Shown piece after piece: positions 17,719 to 25,069 of a DNA stretch of 64,000 nt. The stretch lies in the NCBI RefSeq assembly GCF_021010565.1, contig NZ_JAJNAY010000001.1, positions 2,956,001 through 3,020,000 on the forward strand. The letters run 5' to 3'. Positions within the stretch are counted from its first letter, which is position 1. Every line of letters begins with the position of its first letter. The notes beneath the pieces are model-generated. The model made no database searches and was not told where the DNA came from. It saw only the letters and a program-made list of their open reading frames with translations. Source of the stretch: Chryseobacterium turcicum (lineage in GTDB: Bacteria > Bacteroidota > Bacteroidia > Flavobacteriales > Weeksellaceae). The translations under genes were made by a program, and so were the position numbers.

Positions 17719-18043
17719 TGTGCAGTATTTTTAATTTGTCTCTGCGTTCAGCTACAAAATTGTAAAAATCTGTCGTTTCTCCGTTTTTTATTTCCTCTTC
17801 TGCTCGTTTCAAAGACTCTAAAATTTCTTCTTTGGTTTCATTTTTCCATTCTTTAATCTCAATGGTTTTTGATATCACTAAAAGTTCTTCCGGAGTAAAT
17901 CTTTTTTCTTTTAATTTTTTGAAAAAAGTAGGTTTCTTGATTCCCGATTTTTCGATAATATAAGACATTTTGAAAGGGGAATTTTTCAAAATCTCATCAA
18001 TATTATTTTGTATCTCTATATATTTTTCTATTTCAGCTATCAT
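17705..18043 (-). CDS. Probable antitoxin of the RelE/ParE pair, helix-turn-helix-like
   Basis: The preferred start is the ATG at 18043 (MIAEIEKYIEIQNN), giving 112 residues. An ATG at 18088 would add 15 residues of less convincing sequence. The middle (FKMSYIIEKSGIKKPTFFKKLKEKRFTPEELLVISK) looks like a helix-turn-helix DNA-binding segment. The acidic C-terminus (KRAEEEIKNGETTDFYNFVAERRDKL) would wrap the toxin. It overlaps the toxin gene by 14 bases. Function is assigned from position and size. I do not recognise the exact antitoxin family. Confidence 0.65.
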   Translation of the reverse strand: MIAEIEKYIEIQNNIDEILKNSPFKMSYIIEKSGIKKPTFFKKLKEKRFTPEELLVISKTIEIKEWKNETKEEILESLKRAEEEIKNGETTDFYNFVAERRDKLKILHNAKS

Positions 18044-18210
18044 AATGTTGTATGTTTTAGTATCACTTTGTGAGACAAATATAGTCAAATTCTTTAATTT
18101 TTATAAAGTATTGAAATTTATTTAAACGCAATGAGCGCAATGTTTTTGTTTAAATGCTTGAAAACATTTTCCGTTCGAAAAGGCGTTTCACTCAGCAATG
18201 AACGCATATG

Positions 18211-18247
18211 TCATTAGCTGAACGAAGTGCCTTTGCGAACGGAAAAA
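18211..18247. repeat. Dispersed intergenic repeat, copy 1
   Basis: The phrase TCATTAGCTGAACGAAGTGC followed by CTTTGCGAACGGAAAAA recurs almost unchanged at 45090-45125. In both places it is followed by an ACCCTTGCG- or ACCTTGCGTT-like end. It lies in a 217-base gap between the toxin-antitoxin operon and a YeeZ-like gene and has no coding potential. Confidence 0.65.
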
Positions 18248-18305
18248 TAAAGCAGTGATCAATAAAACTCTTCGCGACCCTTGCGTTGAAAAATTTCAAC
18301 ATAAC

Positions 18306-19067
18306 TTACAAATGAAAATACCTAGGATCTGGATATTGAAATTCAAAATCAAGCTCTGAAATTAATTTTGCAGGAGAAATCGTTCTTCCCACACTTGCTC
18401 TCTCACCATCATAAGACAAACCTTTCTGCGCATTAATGACTTCTTCTTTGCTTGGATATATCGGCGCAACAATGTTGTACACTTTAGATTCTGATTGATG
18501 ATCTAACATTTTCTCAACAACCGAACAAATATCTGCGTAATGAATATGATTCACCAACTGATCTAAGTTTGAAATGTTATAATTCTTCAGAAGTCGCTGG
18601 TCGCCCATCAATCCAGCTAATCGTAAGATATTGGTTTGTGGAAACTGCTCTAAAATAAACTGCTCACTTTCCACCGTTGAGGCAGGTTGCTCGTCTTCTG
18701 TAAACTCTTTTTCCGTGTCGGGATAAACACCGGTTGAGCTCATTAAAAACAACTGTCCTTTATAATTCCCTAAAAAGTTCAGGAGATTCTGACGTTTTTC
18801 GGTCATAGAAATCTGCGCTCCTCTTATTCCCGAAAAAGGAATTCCAATAATAATGGCATCTAATTCTGGTGCCACTTCCCACGCTGTCATATCATGATTA
18901 ATTTCATCAGGAAAATTGACTAAAGTCGGATGGAAACCTTTAGATTTAAAATCATCTATTTTGGATACTGTCGTTGTGGTGGGGAAAATTTCGTATCGGT
19001 TTGATAATCTTTCTGCAATGTGAGTTCCAAGCCAGCCGCAACCGATGATGCCTATTTTTTTGTTCAT
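18306..19067 (-). CDS. YeeZ-like NAD(P)-dependent epimerase/oxidoreductase
   Basis: A 253-residue protein beginning with a Rossmann nucleotide-binding motif (GIIGCGWLGTHIAERL, residues 6-21). The segments FLMSSTGVYPDTEKEFTEDE and ILRLAGLMGDQRLLKN, then VNHIHYADICSVVEKML, match the extended SDR-like YeeZ family. Substrate unknown; sugar-nucleotide or small-molecule reduction is possible. It appears to be transcribed alone, and the repeat zone starts about 100 bases upstream of it. Confidence 0.75.
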   Translation of the reverse strand: MNKKIGIIGCGWLGTHIAERLSNRYEIFPTTTTVSKIDDFKSKGFHPTLVNFPDEINHDMTAWEVAPELDAIIIGIPFSGIRGAQISMTEKRQNLLNFLGNYKGQLFLMSSTGVYPDTEKEFTEDEQPASTVESEQFILEQFPQTNILRLAGLMGDQRLLKNYNISNLDQLVNHIHYADICSVVEKMLDHQSESKVYNIVAPIYPSKEEVINAQKGLSYDGERASVGRTISPAKLISELDFEFQYPDPRYFHL

Positions 19068-19170
19068 AATTTTTTATTTATTCTCAAAAGCGTTTATAAA
19101 ACCTTTCGGTTTCATATTTTTTGTATAATGTAATTTTAAGAATCCCAAAAATATCATTTTAATCCCATAT

Positions 19171-19503
19171 AGTTTGTCATTCGTCAGAAATCTCAACATT
19201 ATATTAGAATTTATATATCAATATTCGCGTTTAGATTTTTTCAGAATGACAAGCTTTGCGATAATGCATTATACTTCTTAAATATCTAACCACACACTTT
19301 GTCTTTCCGTAGGAACCTCAACATCGTATCAGAGAATTGCTTGGGAATATCTGCGTTTAGATCCTTTCAGGATGACAAACGTTGGCGTTAAGTGTTCGTA
19401 CAAAACCCATAACACACACTTTGTCATTCCGCAGGAATCTCAACATTATATTAGAGAATTGCCTGGTTATATTCGCGTTTAGATTCTTTCAGAATGACAA
19501 ACA
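19171..19503. repeat. Palindromic repeat zone, three diverged units
   Basis: Units begin at 19171, 19295 and 19417. Each has a left arm like TTTGTCATTCCGCAGGAATCTCAACA and a right arm like TTAGATTCTTTCAGAATGACAAA. The two arms are roughly complementary and would form a long hairpin. The third unit ends about 17 bases before the 3' end of the GIY-YIG gene. The same family forms the 19908-20572 array on the other side of that gene. Confidence 0.8.
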
Positions 19504-19519
19504 TTGTGGCGAATGACAA

Positions 19520-19840
19520 TCAAAATTCCTGCTGAAAAAGATTATTCAAAAAATCTAAATTTGGGTTCTGAATTCTTATCAGGTCTAATTTTTTAATTCG
19601 AGATAAATTTTTTATTTCTTTTTCTCGTTCGATAGCTTGCTGAATCCATCCAAACTTTTCATAGTAAATCAAGAATTCTACATTGTATTTTGCAGTAAAG
19701 GAGTTAGGATTTGCCTTCGTCTTATGTTGATGTAATCTTCTATGTAAATTATTCGTTACGCCTGTGTAAAGAACAGTTCTGCTTGTATTGGTAAGAATAT
19801 AAACATAAAACGTATATATTCCTTCAGTAAATTCAATCAT
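19520..19840 (-). CDS. Single-domain GIY-YIG nuclease
   Basis: A 106-residue protein consisting of one GIY-YIG domain. It has FYVYILTN and VLYTGVTNNLHRRLHQHK (the two tyrosine motifs and the conserved Arg), then the Glu-containing helix AIEREKEIKNL. This is the short UPF0213/YhbQ-like type. Such domains cut DNA; the physiological substrate of stand-alone proteins is unknown. The gene is embedded in palindromic repeats, with units ending 17 bases from its 3' end and resuming about 68 bases from its 5' end. This suggests a functional or evolutionary link with the repeats (inference). Confidence 0.85.
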   Translation of the reverse strand: MIEFTEGIYTFYVYILTNTSRTVLYTGVTNNLHRRLHQHKTKANPNSFTAKYNVEFLIYYEKFGWIQQAIEREKEIKNLSRIKKLDLIRIQNPNLDFLNNLFQQEF

Positions 19841-19907
19841 TATTTGTTGTTTTTATTTAAACCAATATATTTAATTTATATCAAATAATCTGTAATATCT
19901 TACCATG

Positions 19908-20572
19908 CACTTTGTCATCCCGTAGGGATCTCAACATAGCATTAGAGAACCACTTGGAAAGATTCGCATTTAGATCCTTTCAGGATGACAAACATGACGC
20001 TTATCTTTTTTTTGCAAAACCCAAAAACCTCTGCACAAATTTCTACACACACTTTGTCATCCCGCAGGGATCTCAATATAGTATTAGAGAATTTATATGG
20101 AAAGATTCGAGCTTAGATCCCTACGGGATGACAAACATGACGCTTATTTTATTTTTGCACCAAAAAAAACTTTGCATACACTTCTACCCACACTTTGTCA
20201 TCCCGCAGGGATCTCAACATAGCATTAGAAAATTGCTTGGAAAGATTCGCATTTAGATCCCTACGGGATGACAAACATGACGCTTATCTTTTTTTGCAAA
20301 ACCCAAAAACCTCTGCACAAATTTCTACACACACTTTGTCATCCCGTAGGGATCTCAATATAGCATTAGAGAACCGCTTGAAAAGATTCGCATTTAGATC
20401 CTTTCAGGATGACAAACATAACGCTTATTTTTTTTTGCAAAACCCAAAAACCTCTGCACAAATTTTCACACACACTTTGTCATCCCGCAGGGATCTCAAT
20501 ATAATATTAGAGAAATCTTTATGAAAAGATTCGGGCTTAGATCCTTTCAGGATGACAAACGTTGGGGTTAAG
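19908..20572. repeat. Array of five ~141-bp palindromic repeat units
   Basis: Units start at 19908, 20050, 20191, 20332 and 20473 (spacing 142, 141, 141, 141). Each opens with CACTTTGTCATCCCGYAGGG, has an interior of about 40 bases (TAGCATTAGAGAA...GATTCGCATTTAG), and closes with AGATCCYTWCRGGATGACAAAC, the near-complement of the opening. The linker GACGCTTATCTTTTTTTGCA is also conserved. Arms pair over about 20 bases, so each unit can form a hairpin. Short frames reading MSSRRDLNIALEN here are translations of the repeat, not genes. Confidence 0.9.
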
Positions 20573-20618
20573 TGTTTGTATAAAACAAAAAAACTCACCC
20601 ATTCGCTGAGTTCTTTAT

Positions 20619-21317
20619 TTATAGATTATTTTCTTCTTTCCGTTGTATATCCGAATTTTTCGCTGCCTTCACCAGCTCATTGGTATCGCTGTAGAGAAGC
20701 TCCCAACTGGGAACGTCTTTCATGGCGGTTAGTAGGTTGAGGTAAGATTTCAGGGTTTTCTCCAAATCTTTTCGGATTGCCGAAGCACTCGTCATCTGTC
20801 GGAGGTCAGCATTAGCTTCTGCCTGATCCGCAAACAGCAGTTCAAAAGCCTCATGCTTGGTTTTCATATCAGTAAAAGCAGGGTTGATAGAAAGCACGTT
20901 TATTTTCTGCATATTTTCAGGCGTTTCCAAAACTTCGATGAGCTTTTTCATTTGTGCCGTTTGCGAAGAATAGCTTAGGCGGTCGAGGTTTAAACCAAAA
21001 GTTTTAAACACCGTGTACAAATCCTCTGCGAACTGATAATTAGGTGCCGAAGCAAGCTTTCGGTAGCCATTGAGAAAGGCTTTCAAATTCTTGTACGCCA
21101 CATCTCTTTCCAGATCTGCGGTGGCAACATCTTTACCTTTTCCGCTGTAGATTTGTTTGGTGTAGACCAAATCGTATTCTGTGTAGAAAGTCTGCAAAGT
21201 CGCTGTAAGCGGATGGTTGGAAATTACAGGATATTTTCCTGATTGGATGTTGCTGATAATTCTTTGAGCCAAAGTCGCAAGGTCTTTAGTGCTCAGCTTA
21301 GTGAGTGTAATTTTCAT
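20619..21317 (-). CDS. DUF6261-like helical protein
   Basis: A 232-residue, almost wholly alpha-helical soluble protein (MKITLTKLSTKDLATLAQRI..., DVATADLERDVAYKNLKAFLNGYRKLA, LRQMTSASAIRKDLEKTLKSYLNLLTAMKDVPSW). It fits a Bacteroidota-only family annotated as DUF6261, as I recall it. No catalytic residues are evident. Its GC content is visibly higher than the surroundings. It sits between the palindromic array downstream and an 83-bp tandem repeat upstream, and a similar-sized helical protein at 59058-59750 also has tandem repeats upstream. Confidence 0.65.
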   Translation of the reverse strand: MKITLTKLSTKDLATLAQRIISNIQSGKYPVISNHPLTATLQTFYTEYDLVYTKQIYSGKGKDVATADLERDVAYKNLKAFLNGYRKLASAPNYQFAEDLYTVFKTFGLNLDRLSYSSQTAQMKKLIEVLETPENMQKINVLSINPAFTDMKTKHEAFELLFADQAEANADLRQMTSASAIRKDLEKTLKSYLNLLTAMKDVPSWELLYSDTNELVKAAKNSDIQRKEENNL

Positions 21318-21370
21318 CTTGTTGTGTTTTAATGAATTAATATTTTAAAGATATGAAAAATTTCTTTAGT

Positions 21371-21560
21371 TACAAACAATCTTGTTTTAAACCAAAGAAG
21401 TCCTCCGAAGCTTTCCCGCAAATTGCAGGAGACTTCCGCAGTCCTCCGGAACTTACAAACAACTCTGTTTTAAACCAAAGAAGTTCTCCGAAGGTTTCCC
21501 GCAACTTGCAGGAGACTTCCGGAGGACTACGGAATAGGCAAACAGGGTTGCTTTAAACAA
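21371..21560. repeat. 83-bp tandem repeat, two copies and a partial third
   Basis: Copies start at 21371 and 21454: TACAAACAAYYYTGTTTTAA, ACCAAAGAAGTYCTCCGAAG, then TTTCCCGCAA, TTGCAGGAGACTTCC and CCTCCGGA. A decayed third copy follows. The GC-rich internal words are self-complementary (CTCCGGA/TCCGGAG). It lies about 50 bases upstream of the DUF6261-like gene, where its promoter or 5' leader should be. Confidence 0.75.
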
Positions 21561-21690
21561 ACGGAGGTGTTGGGAGGTTTGTTTTAAGGGTGTTTGTGAG
21601 GTTTTTAATGAAAGGATTCTTTAGTTATAGTTGCTTCTATAATATGATTTTCTTTTTAGTATTCTGAAAGTGTGTCAATCAAATTTTTAA

Positions 21691-21710
21691 ATGACAAAAA
21701 GTCATTTAAT
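21691..21710 (+). promoter_or_regulatory. Inverted repeat upstream of the four-gene operon (possible operator)
   Basis: AAATGAC and GTCATTT form a perfect palindrome around AAAAA, about 100 bases upstream of the first gene (ATG at 21806). It has no T-tract, so an operator for a dimeric regulator is more likely than a terminator. No regulator gene is seen in the operon. Confidence 0.35.
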
Positions 21711-21805
21711 TCACTAAACACAGAAAAAAAGTGGCAATTAAGTCACACGCAAATTACTGGGTGTGATATTTGTCATGTTTAAGGCTAATATTAAATTTAA
21801 ATTGT

Positions 21806-22438
21806 ATGCGTAATTTTTTACCTCCTACAGAATTTTTCAGAGAAAAAAAAATTGAAATTTTCTTTCTTGAAAAACAAAAAAAAATTGTTGATGAAATTAA
21901 ATCTTATTCAGAGTCATCAATTAATAAAATTAATTTTGAAGAAGAAGCTGATAATATTATCAAGCGTTCCAACTTTAAAGTTCCGAAGCTGATAAAAGAA
22001 GGAACAACAACTGGAATATCTACATTAATACTTTCAGGAAGACAACTTCCACCTGGTAGATTTTATCAACAAGGTCGAAATTACGAAGTAGAGGTTGCTG
22101 ACTATGGAGTTCCCTTTGAAGGTAATAAAGACTTTTTTAAAATATATCCAAGTAAGTATCACAGTAAAAATGTAGAAGCTGTATTAAATACTAATGGTTT
22201 AGTTTTTAGACTTACTAACTATGGAAAAATAACTGGAAACGAGACCGAAATAGAAAACCTAAAAAGAGAATTTCTTGCAAATATTGATGCTACCGAAAAA
22301 ACACTTCTTCAAATTGAGAAGGAGTTAACGGATTACCTGCCTAAACTCAGGGCTCTAATTATTCAAAGTTTAGAAAACAGAAAACAGTTTTTAAATAGTA
22401 AAAAAGATAGTACTGATAAACTAAATCCATTTAATTAA
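21806..22438 (+). CDS. Operon gene 1: uncharacterised protein with a coiled-coil C-terminus
   Basis: The start at 21806 (MRNFLPPTEFFREKK) is preferred over an earlier in-frame codon because the upstream 12 residues are not protein-like. The product has 210 residues: a helical N-terminus (residues 1-50), a beta-rich middle (YEVEVADYGVPFEGNKDFFKIYPS, VLNTNGLVFRLTNYGKI) and a C-terminal coiled coil (IENLKREFLANIDATEKTLLQIEKELTDYLP, then LIIQSLENRKQFL). From memory this order resembles an uncharacterised bacterial family whose coiled coil ends in (R/Q)-R-K-x-x-L. I cannot name it. It is the first gene of a tightly packed operon, 20 bases before gene 2. Confidence 0.6.
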   Translation: MRNFLPPTEFFREKKIEIFFLEKQKKIVDEIKSYSESSINKINFEEEADNIIKRSNFKVPKLIKEGTTTGISTLILSGRQLPPGRFYQQGRNYEVEVADYGVPFEGNKDFFKIYPSKYHSKNVEAVLNTNGLVFRLTNYGKITGNETEIENLKREFLANIDATEKTLLQIEKELTDYLPKLRALIIQSLENRKQFLNSKKDSTDKLNPFN

Positions 22439-22458
22439 AAATTTACAAAACCTAAAAG

Positions 22459-23166
22459 ATGAAGAAAATTTCAGTAAACAACATCATTATATTTAGACAA
22501 AAACCTGAGAAAAGCCAACAGACATTTCTAAATTTTCTTAAAAGAAAAAGTTTAGTTCAGGAAGCTACAGAAAGTAGCGGAGGAAATTACTGGGTAAGAA
22601 GTTTAAGTGCGATGAGTAACGCCTTCAGAGAGATTAGCAATAAGCCGGTAAAGGATAAAATTTCCGAAGTTGTAGATCTTTTCACACCTAAATTAACTAA
22701 GCAAACAAAAGATATGTATCAAAGAAATCTCGATATTCTACATAATTATGAGGATTTTGATTTTTCGAAATGGTTACCTGATAAAATAAATATAGTTTCT
22801 AAAACAAGTAAAAAATCTATAATTTATCTAAATACTGTTCCTGTACAAATCAACCCAAGTCAAATTTATACATTTGATAAAGATGATAAAAAATGCGTAG
22901 GAGCTATTTGGTTTGTAGCAAGATTAGAAGGATATAAAGAAGAAGAACTTGGGATGTTTGCAGAAGCCCTTTACATTTATCTTTCAAATAATTTTGACGA
23001 AGAATATTTTGTAAGTCCTGAAAATTGTTTAGTTGTTCACGTACTTGACAAAAAAGAAGTTACCTATAAAATGATTGTTGATAAAGAAATTCCATCAGTT
23101 TTCGACGCAACGTTAAAACAGATAAAAAAATTATATGTATATCCGTTTTTCATCATACTGCCGTAA
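22459..23166 (+). CDS. Operon gene 2: uncharacterised protein, last residue replaced by an IS insertion
   Basis: A 235-residue protein without export signal or membrane helix. It has a basic N-terminus (FLNFLKRKSLVQEATESSGGNYWVRSL), then SEVVDLFTPKLTKQTKDMYQRNLDIL, and an alpha/beta C-terminal half (CVGAIWFVARLEGYKEEELGMFAEALYIYLSNNF, NCLVVHVLDKKEVTYKMIVD). An IS1595-type element entered at 23133. Removing the element and one 8-base duplication gives an ending ...KKLI-stop at 24130, so only the last residue has changed to the ten IS-encoded residues YVYPFFIILP. The protein is therefore probably functional. Family not recognised. Confidence 0.65.
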   Translation: MKKISVNNIIIFRQKPEKSQQTFLNFLKRKSLVQEATESSGGNYWVRSLSAMSNAFREISNKPVKDKISEVVDLFTPKLTKQTKDMYQRNLDILHNYEDFDFSKWLPDKINIVSKTSKKSIIYLNTVPVQINPSQIYTFDKDDKKCVGAIWFVARLEGYKEEELGMFAEALYIYLSNNFDEEYFVSPENCLVVHVLDKKEVTYKMIVDKEIPSVFDATLKQIKKLYVYPFFIILP

Positions 23167-24124
23167 TGTTAGCAATAATGAGCCTTTCGAAGAGTTGGTC
23201 TCCAAAATATCTTCGGTTTAGTTTGTAGATAAATTCATTTAAGTATAGTTGTAAGTACTTTCTTTTGATTTTATGATAATTTCCCAATAAATTTCGCTTC
23301 GCATTGCTGATGGTAATATGAACCCATTTTAAAATCTCTTCCGTAGTTTCTTTGTCCGATTTTTCTGTAATATGAAGCTCAACAAAATCAGAAATATCTA
23401 CGTAAGATGTGCTTTTATCAGTGAAAACAATACTTTCATTATCGATACATTCTTTAATGGTTTCATTAATTTCTAAGGAAAGATGCGTTTCTAAAACTTT
23501 AGCCTTAAAATACCTACAAGAACTAGATTTTTCTCCAGTTTCAAGATTCTCCAAAGGGGTAGATTCAGCCATCACAGCAACGTTTTGTTTGCCTGCTGCA
23601 CCTCTGCCTCGAACTCCTTTTTCTTGTTCAATCTCGCTGGATTCTACCGTGAAATATCCTTCATCAAACTCTATCATCCCTTCCAAAGTATATCTTTCAT
23701 CGCGGGTTCCCATGGCTTTTCTTAGTTTATGAACCATTGCCCAAACTGGCTCATAACGCTTTAATCCTAATTGTTTCTGGATTTCTTTAGACGAAAAACC
23801 TTTCTTGGTAACGCTCATCAGAAACATGGTTTTGTACCAAACTAAAAAAGAAAGATTTGAGTTCTGCATAATCGTACCGCTCTTCAAGGAAATCCTTTTA
23901 CGACACTTTTTGCATTCGTAGCTCCAGATACTTTTAATCCAGAAATGCTCATTGTGACCGCATTTACAAACAACCCCAATTTTATCTCTCTGCTCTTTAA
24001 AATGAATTTTGCAATCTTCCTCAGTACCAAAATGAGCTGTAAAACTAAATATATCCATCTAACTTATTAAACTATAGGTAAATATACGAAATTATGGACA
24101 ATTACGGATATACATAAAAAATTA
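23126..24124 (-). mobile_element. IS1595-family (ISXO2-like) insertion sequence with 8-bp target duplication
   Basis: The element spans 23134-24116 (983 bp). Its termini share TATGTATATCCGT as inverted repeats, with imperfect continuation for about 15 more bases. It is flanked by direct repeats AAAAATTA at 23126-23133 and 24117-24124, an 8-base target duplication as is usual for the IS1595 family. One full transposase gene is inside on the minus strand. It separates gene 2 from gene 3 of an operon and so can be polar on genes 3 and 4. Confidence 0.92.
23153..24058 (-). CDS. IS1595 family transposase (ISXO2-like)
   Basis: A 301-residue transposase with an N-terminal zinc ribbon (CKCGHNEHFWIKSIWSYECKKCRKRISL, four Cys at about residues 31-56). 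A helix-turn-helix segment follows (KGFSSKEIQKQLGLKRYEPVWAMVHKLRKAMG). The DDE domain begins IEFDEGYF. Further acidic residues lie in IVFTDKSTSYVDI and in the C-terminal NLLGNYHKIKRKYLQLYLNEFIYKLNRRY. It appears complete and the element's ends are intact, so it may be mobile. Confidence 0.9.
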   Translation of the reverse strand: MDIFSFTAHFGTEEDCKIHFKEQRDKIGVVCKCGHNEHFWIKSIWSYECKKCRKRISLKSGTIMQNSNLSFLVWYKTMFLMSVTKKGFSSKEIQKQLGLKRYEPVWAMVHKLRKAMGTRDERYTLEGMIEFDEGYFTVESSEIEQEKGVRGRGAAGKQNVAVMAESTPLENLETGEKSSSCRYFKAKVLETHLSLEINETIKECIDNESIVFTDKSTSYVDISDFVELHITEKSDKETTEEILKWVHITISNAKRNLLGNYHKIKRKYLQLYLNEFIYKLNRRYFGDQLFERLIIANITAV

Positions 24125-24155
24125 ATATAAATATCAAAAAAAATAAAAATATACT

Positions 24156-24686
24156 ATGAAATTTAACTTTGAAAATTTAGACCAAACTATTCGCCAGCTA
24201 ATGATTAACGAGATGGATTTTGACATACAAAATAACAAGTTATATCTAAGTAAAAGATTTAATGATAATGGTCAAGAAAAATATGAAGATTTATTAAAAC
24301 AATCTTTAGAAAGTGGAGATGAGCAAACTTTAGCGGTATCTCTTAAAAATAATAATTGCTTTAAATCACAAGAGGAAAGAAAAACAAAAACCGGAACATC
24401 ATTGGTAAAAGTGCCAGAGAATGCTAATATAACTTTTGCTGAAGGTGAGTTTAATAGATTTTATATTAGAGCACTTTGCTTAAAAGCAATAGATGAAAAT
24501 TTAGTGTTAGAGGTTTATAGAGCAAGACATTCAGACAAAACTAGATCAGAGTCTGAAAATTTAATAGGTGAAATTGTTGATCCTCAAAATCTATTAAATG
24601 ATCTAAGGGAAAATATCGGGATAGATACAGCATTAGGACTTCCTCCGGGTCCAAATAGTGGTCTATCAATAAAAGTTAAGTTATGA
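24156..24686 (+). CDS. Operon gene 3: conserved uncharacterised protein ending in a GPNSGLS motif
   Basis: A 176-residue soluble protein. The N-terminal half is helical (NLDQTIRQLMINEMDFDIQNNKLYLSKRFNDNGQEKYEDLLKQSLESGDE). A striking segment follows, TFAEGEFNRFYIRALCLKAIDENLVLEVYRARHS, and the C-terminus is LLNDLRENIGIDTALGLPPGPNSGLSIKVKL. I recall a scattered bacterial family with the same EGEFNRFY...LPPGPNSGLS signature, but no function for it. Before the IS insertion it lay 25 bases behind gene 2. Its stop overlaps the start of gene 4 by four bases. Confidence 0.65.
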   Translation: MKFNFENLDQTIRQLMINEMDFDIQNNKLYLSKRFNDNGQEKYEDLLKQSLESGDEQTLAVSLKNNNCFKSQEERKTKTGTSLVKVPENANITFAEGEFNRFYIRALCLKAIDENLVLEVYRARHSDKTRSESENLIGEIVDPQNLLNDLRENIGIDTALGLPPGPNSGLSIKVKL

Positions 24687-24913
24687 GAGTCAATCTTTGG
24701 TACGATGACGGAAGGCACATTTGGGGTTATTTCGAAGACAATAAGTTTAGATTATGGGATGAAAATTCAAAATATATTTGGGGAGAATGTATAAGTGATA
24801 GGATTCAACTTTGGACTGATGATAATCAATACATTTGGGGGAATTTGGAAAACAATGAAATTAAATTATGGGATGAAAAAGAAAATTTTATATTTGGAAA
24901 AATAGATAAATAA
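24683..24913 (+). CDS. Operon gene 4: small protein of four 19-residue LW..IWG repeats
   Basis: A 76-residue protein made entirely of a repeat: four units starting at residues 5, 24, 43 and 62 (19, 19, 19 and 15 residues). Each has the form LW-D-x-x-x-x-(I/Y)-(I/W)-(W/F)-G-x-x-E-x-(N/D)-x-(I/F)-x. Alternating aromatic and acidic residues suggest a small all-beta solenoid or blade. The ATG overlaps the stop of gene 3 (ATGA). A strong terminator follows 14 bases later, so this is the operon's last gene. Family not recognised; it is reminiscent of WG repeats but shorter. Confidence 0.65.
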   Translation: MRVNLWYDDGRHIWGYFEDNKFRLWDENSKYIWGECISDRIQLWTDDNQYIWGNLENNEIKLWDEKENFIFGKIDK

Positions 24914-24926
24914 TGAATTTAATAAA

Positions 24927-24950
24927 AAAACCTGCCTCACAGCAGGTTTT
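24927..24950 (+). terminator. Intrinsic terminator of the four-gene operon
   Basis: AAACCTGC and GCAGGTTT form an 8-bp stem around CTCACA, with flanking A and T tracts, 14 bases past the stop of gene 4. Confidence 0.85.
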
Positions 24951-25069
24951 CATATTTTAAATCACAAACTTCTCGATATGCTTTTTTCAAAAGCTACTCG
25001 AAGTGACGGGATGATTGAGTATTTTCAAATGAACTCATTTTCAAATCTTCAAATTAATTTATTTTCAAA

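Noticed and set aside
19912..20524. Short plus-strand frames reading MSSRRDLNIALEN-like sequence
   Set aside because: They are in-phase translations of the palindromic repeat array; sequence repeats exactly with the DNA period and no other protein features appear.
19908..20572. Possible CRISPR array
   Set aside because: Units are about 141 bp with long conserved interiors, not short direct repeats with unique spacers, and no cas gene is present in the window.
21353..21556. Plus-strand frame of 67 residues over the 83-bp repeat
   Set aside because: It is a translation of the tandem repeat with no independent support.
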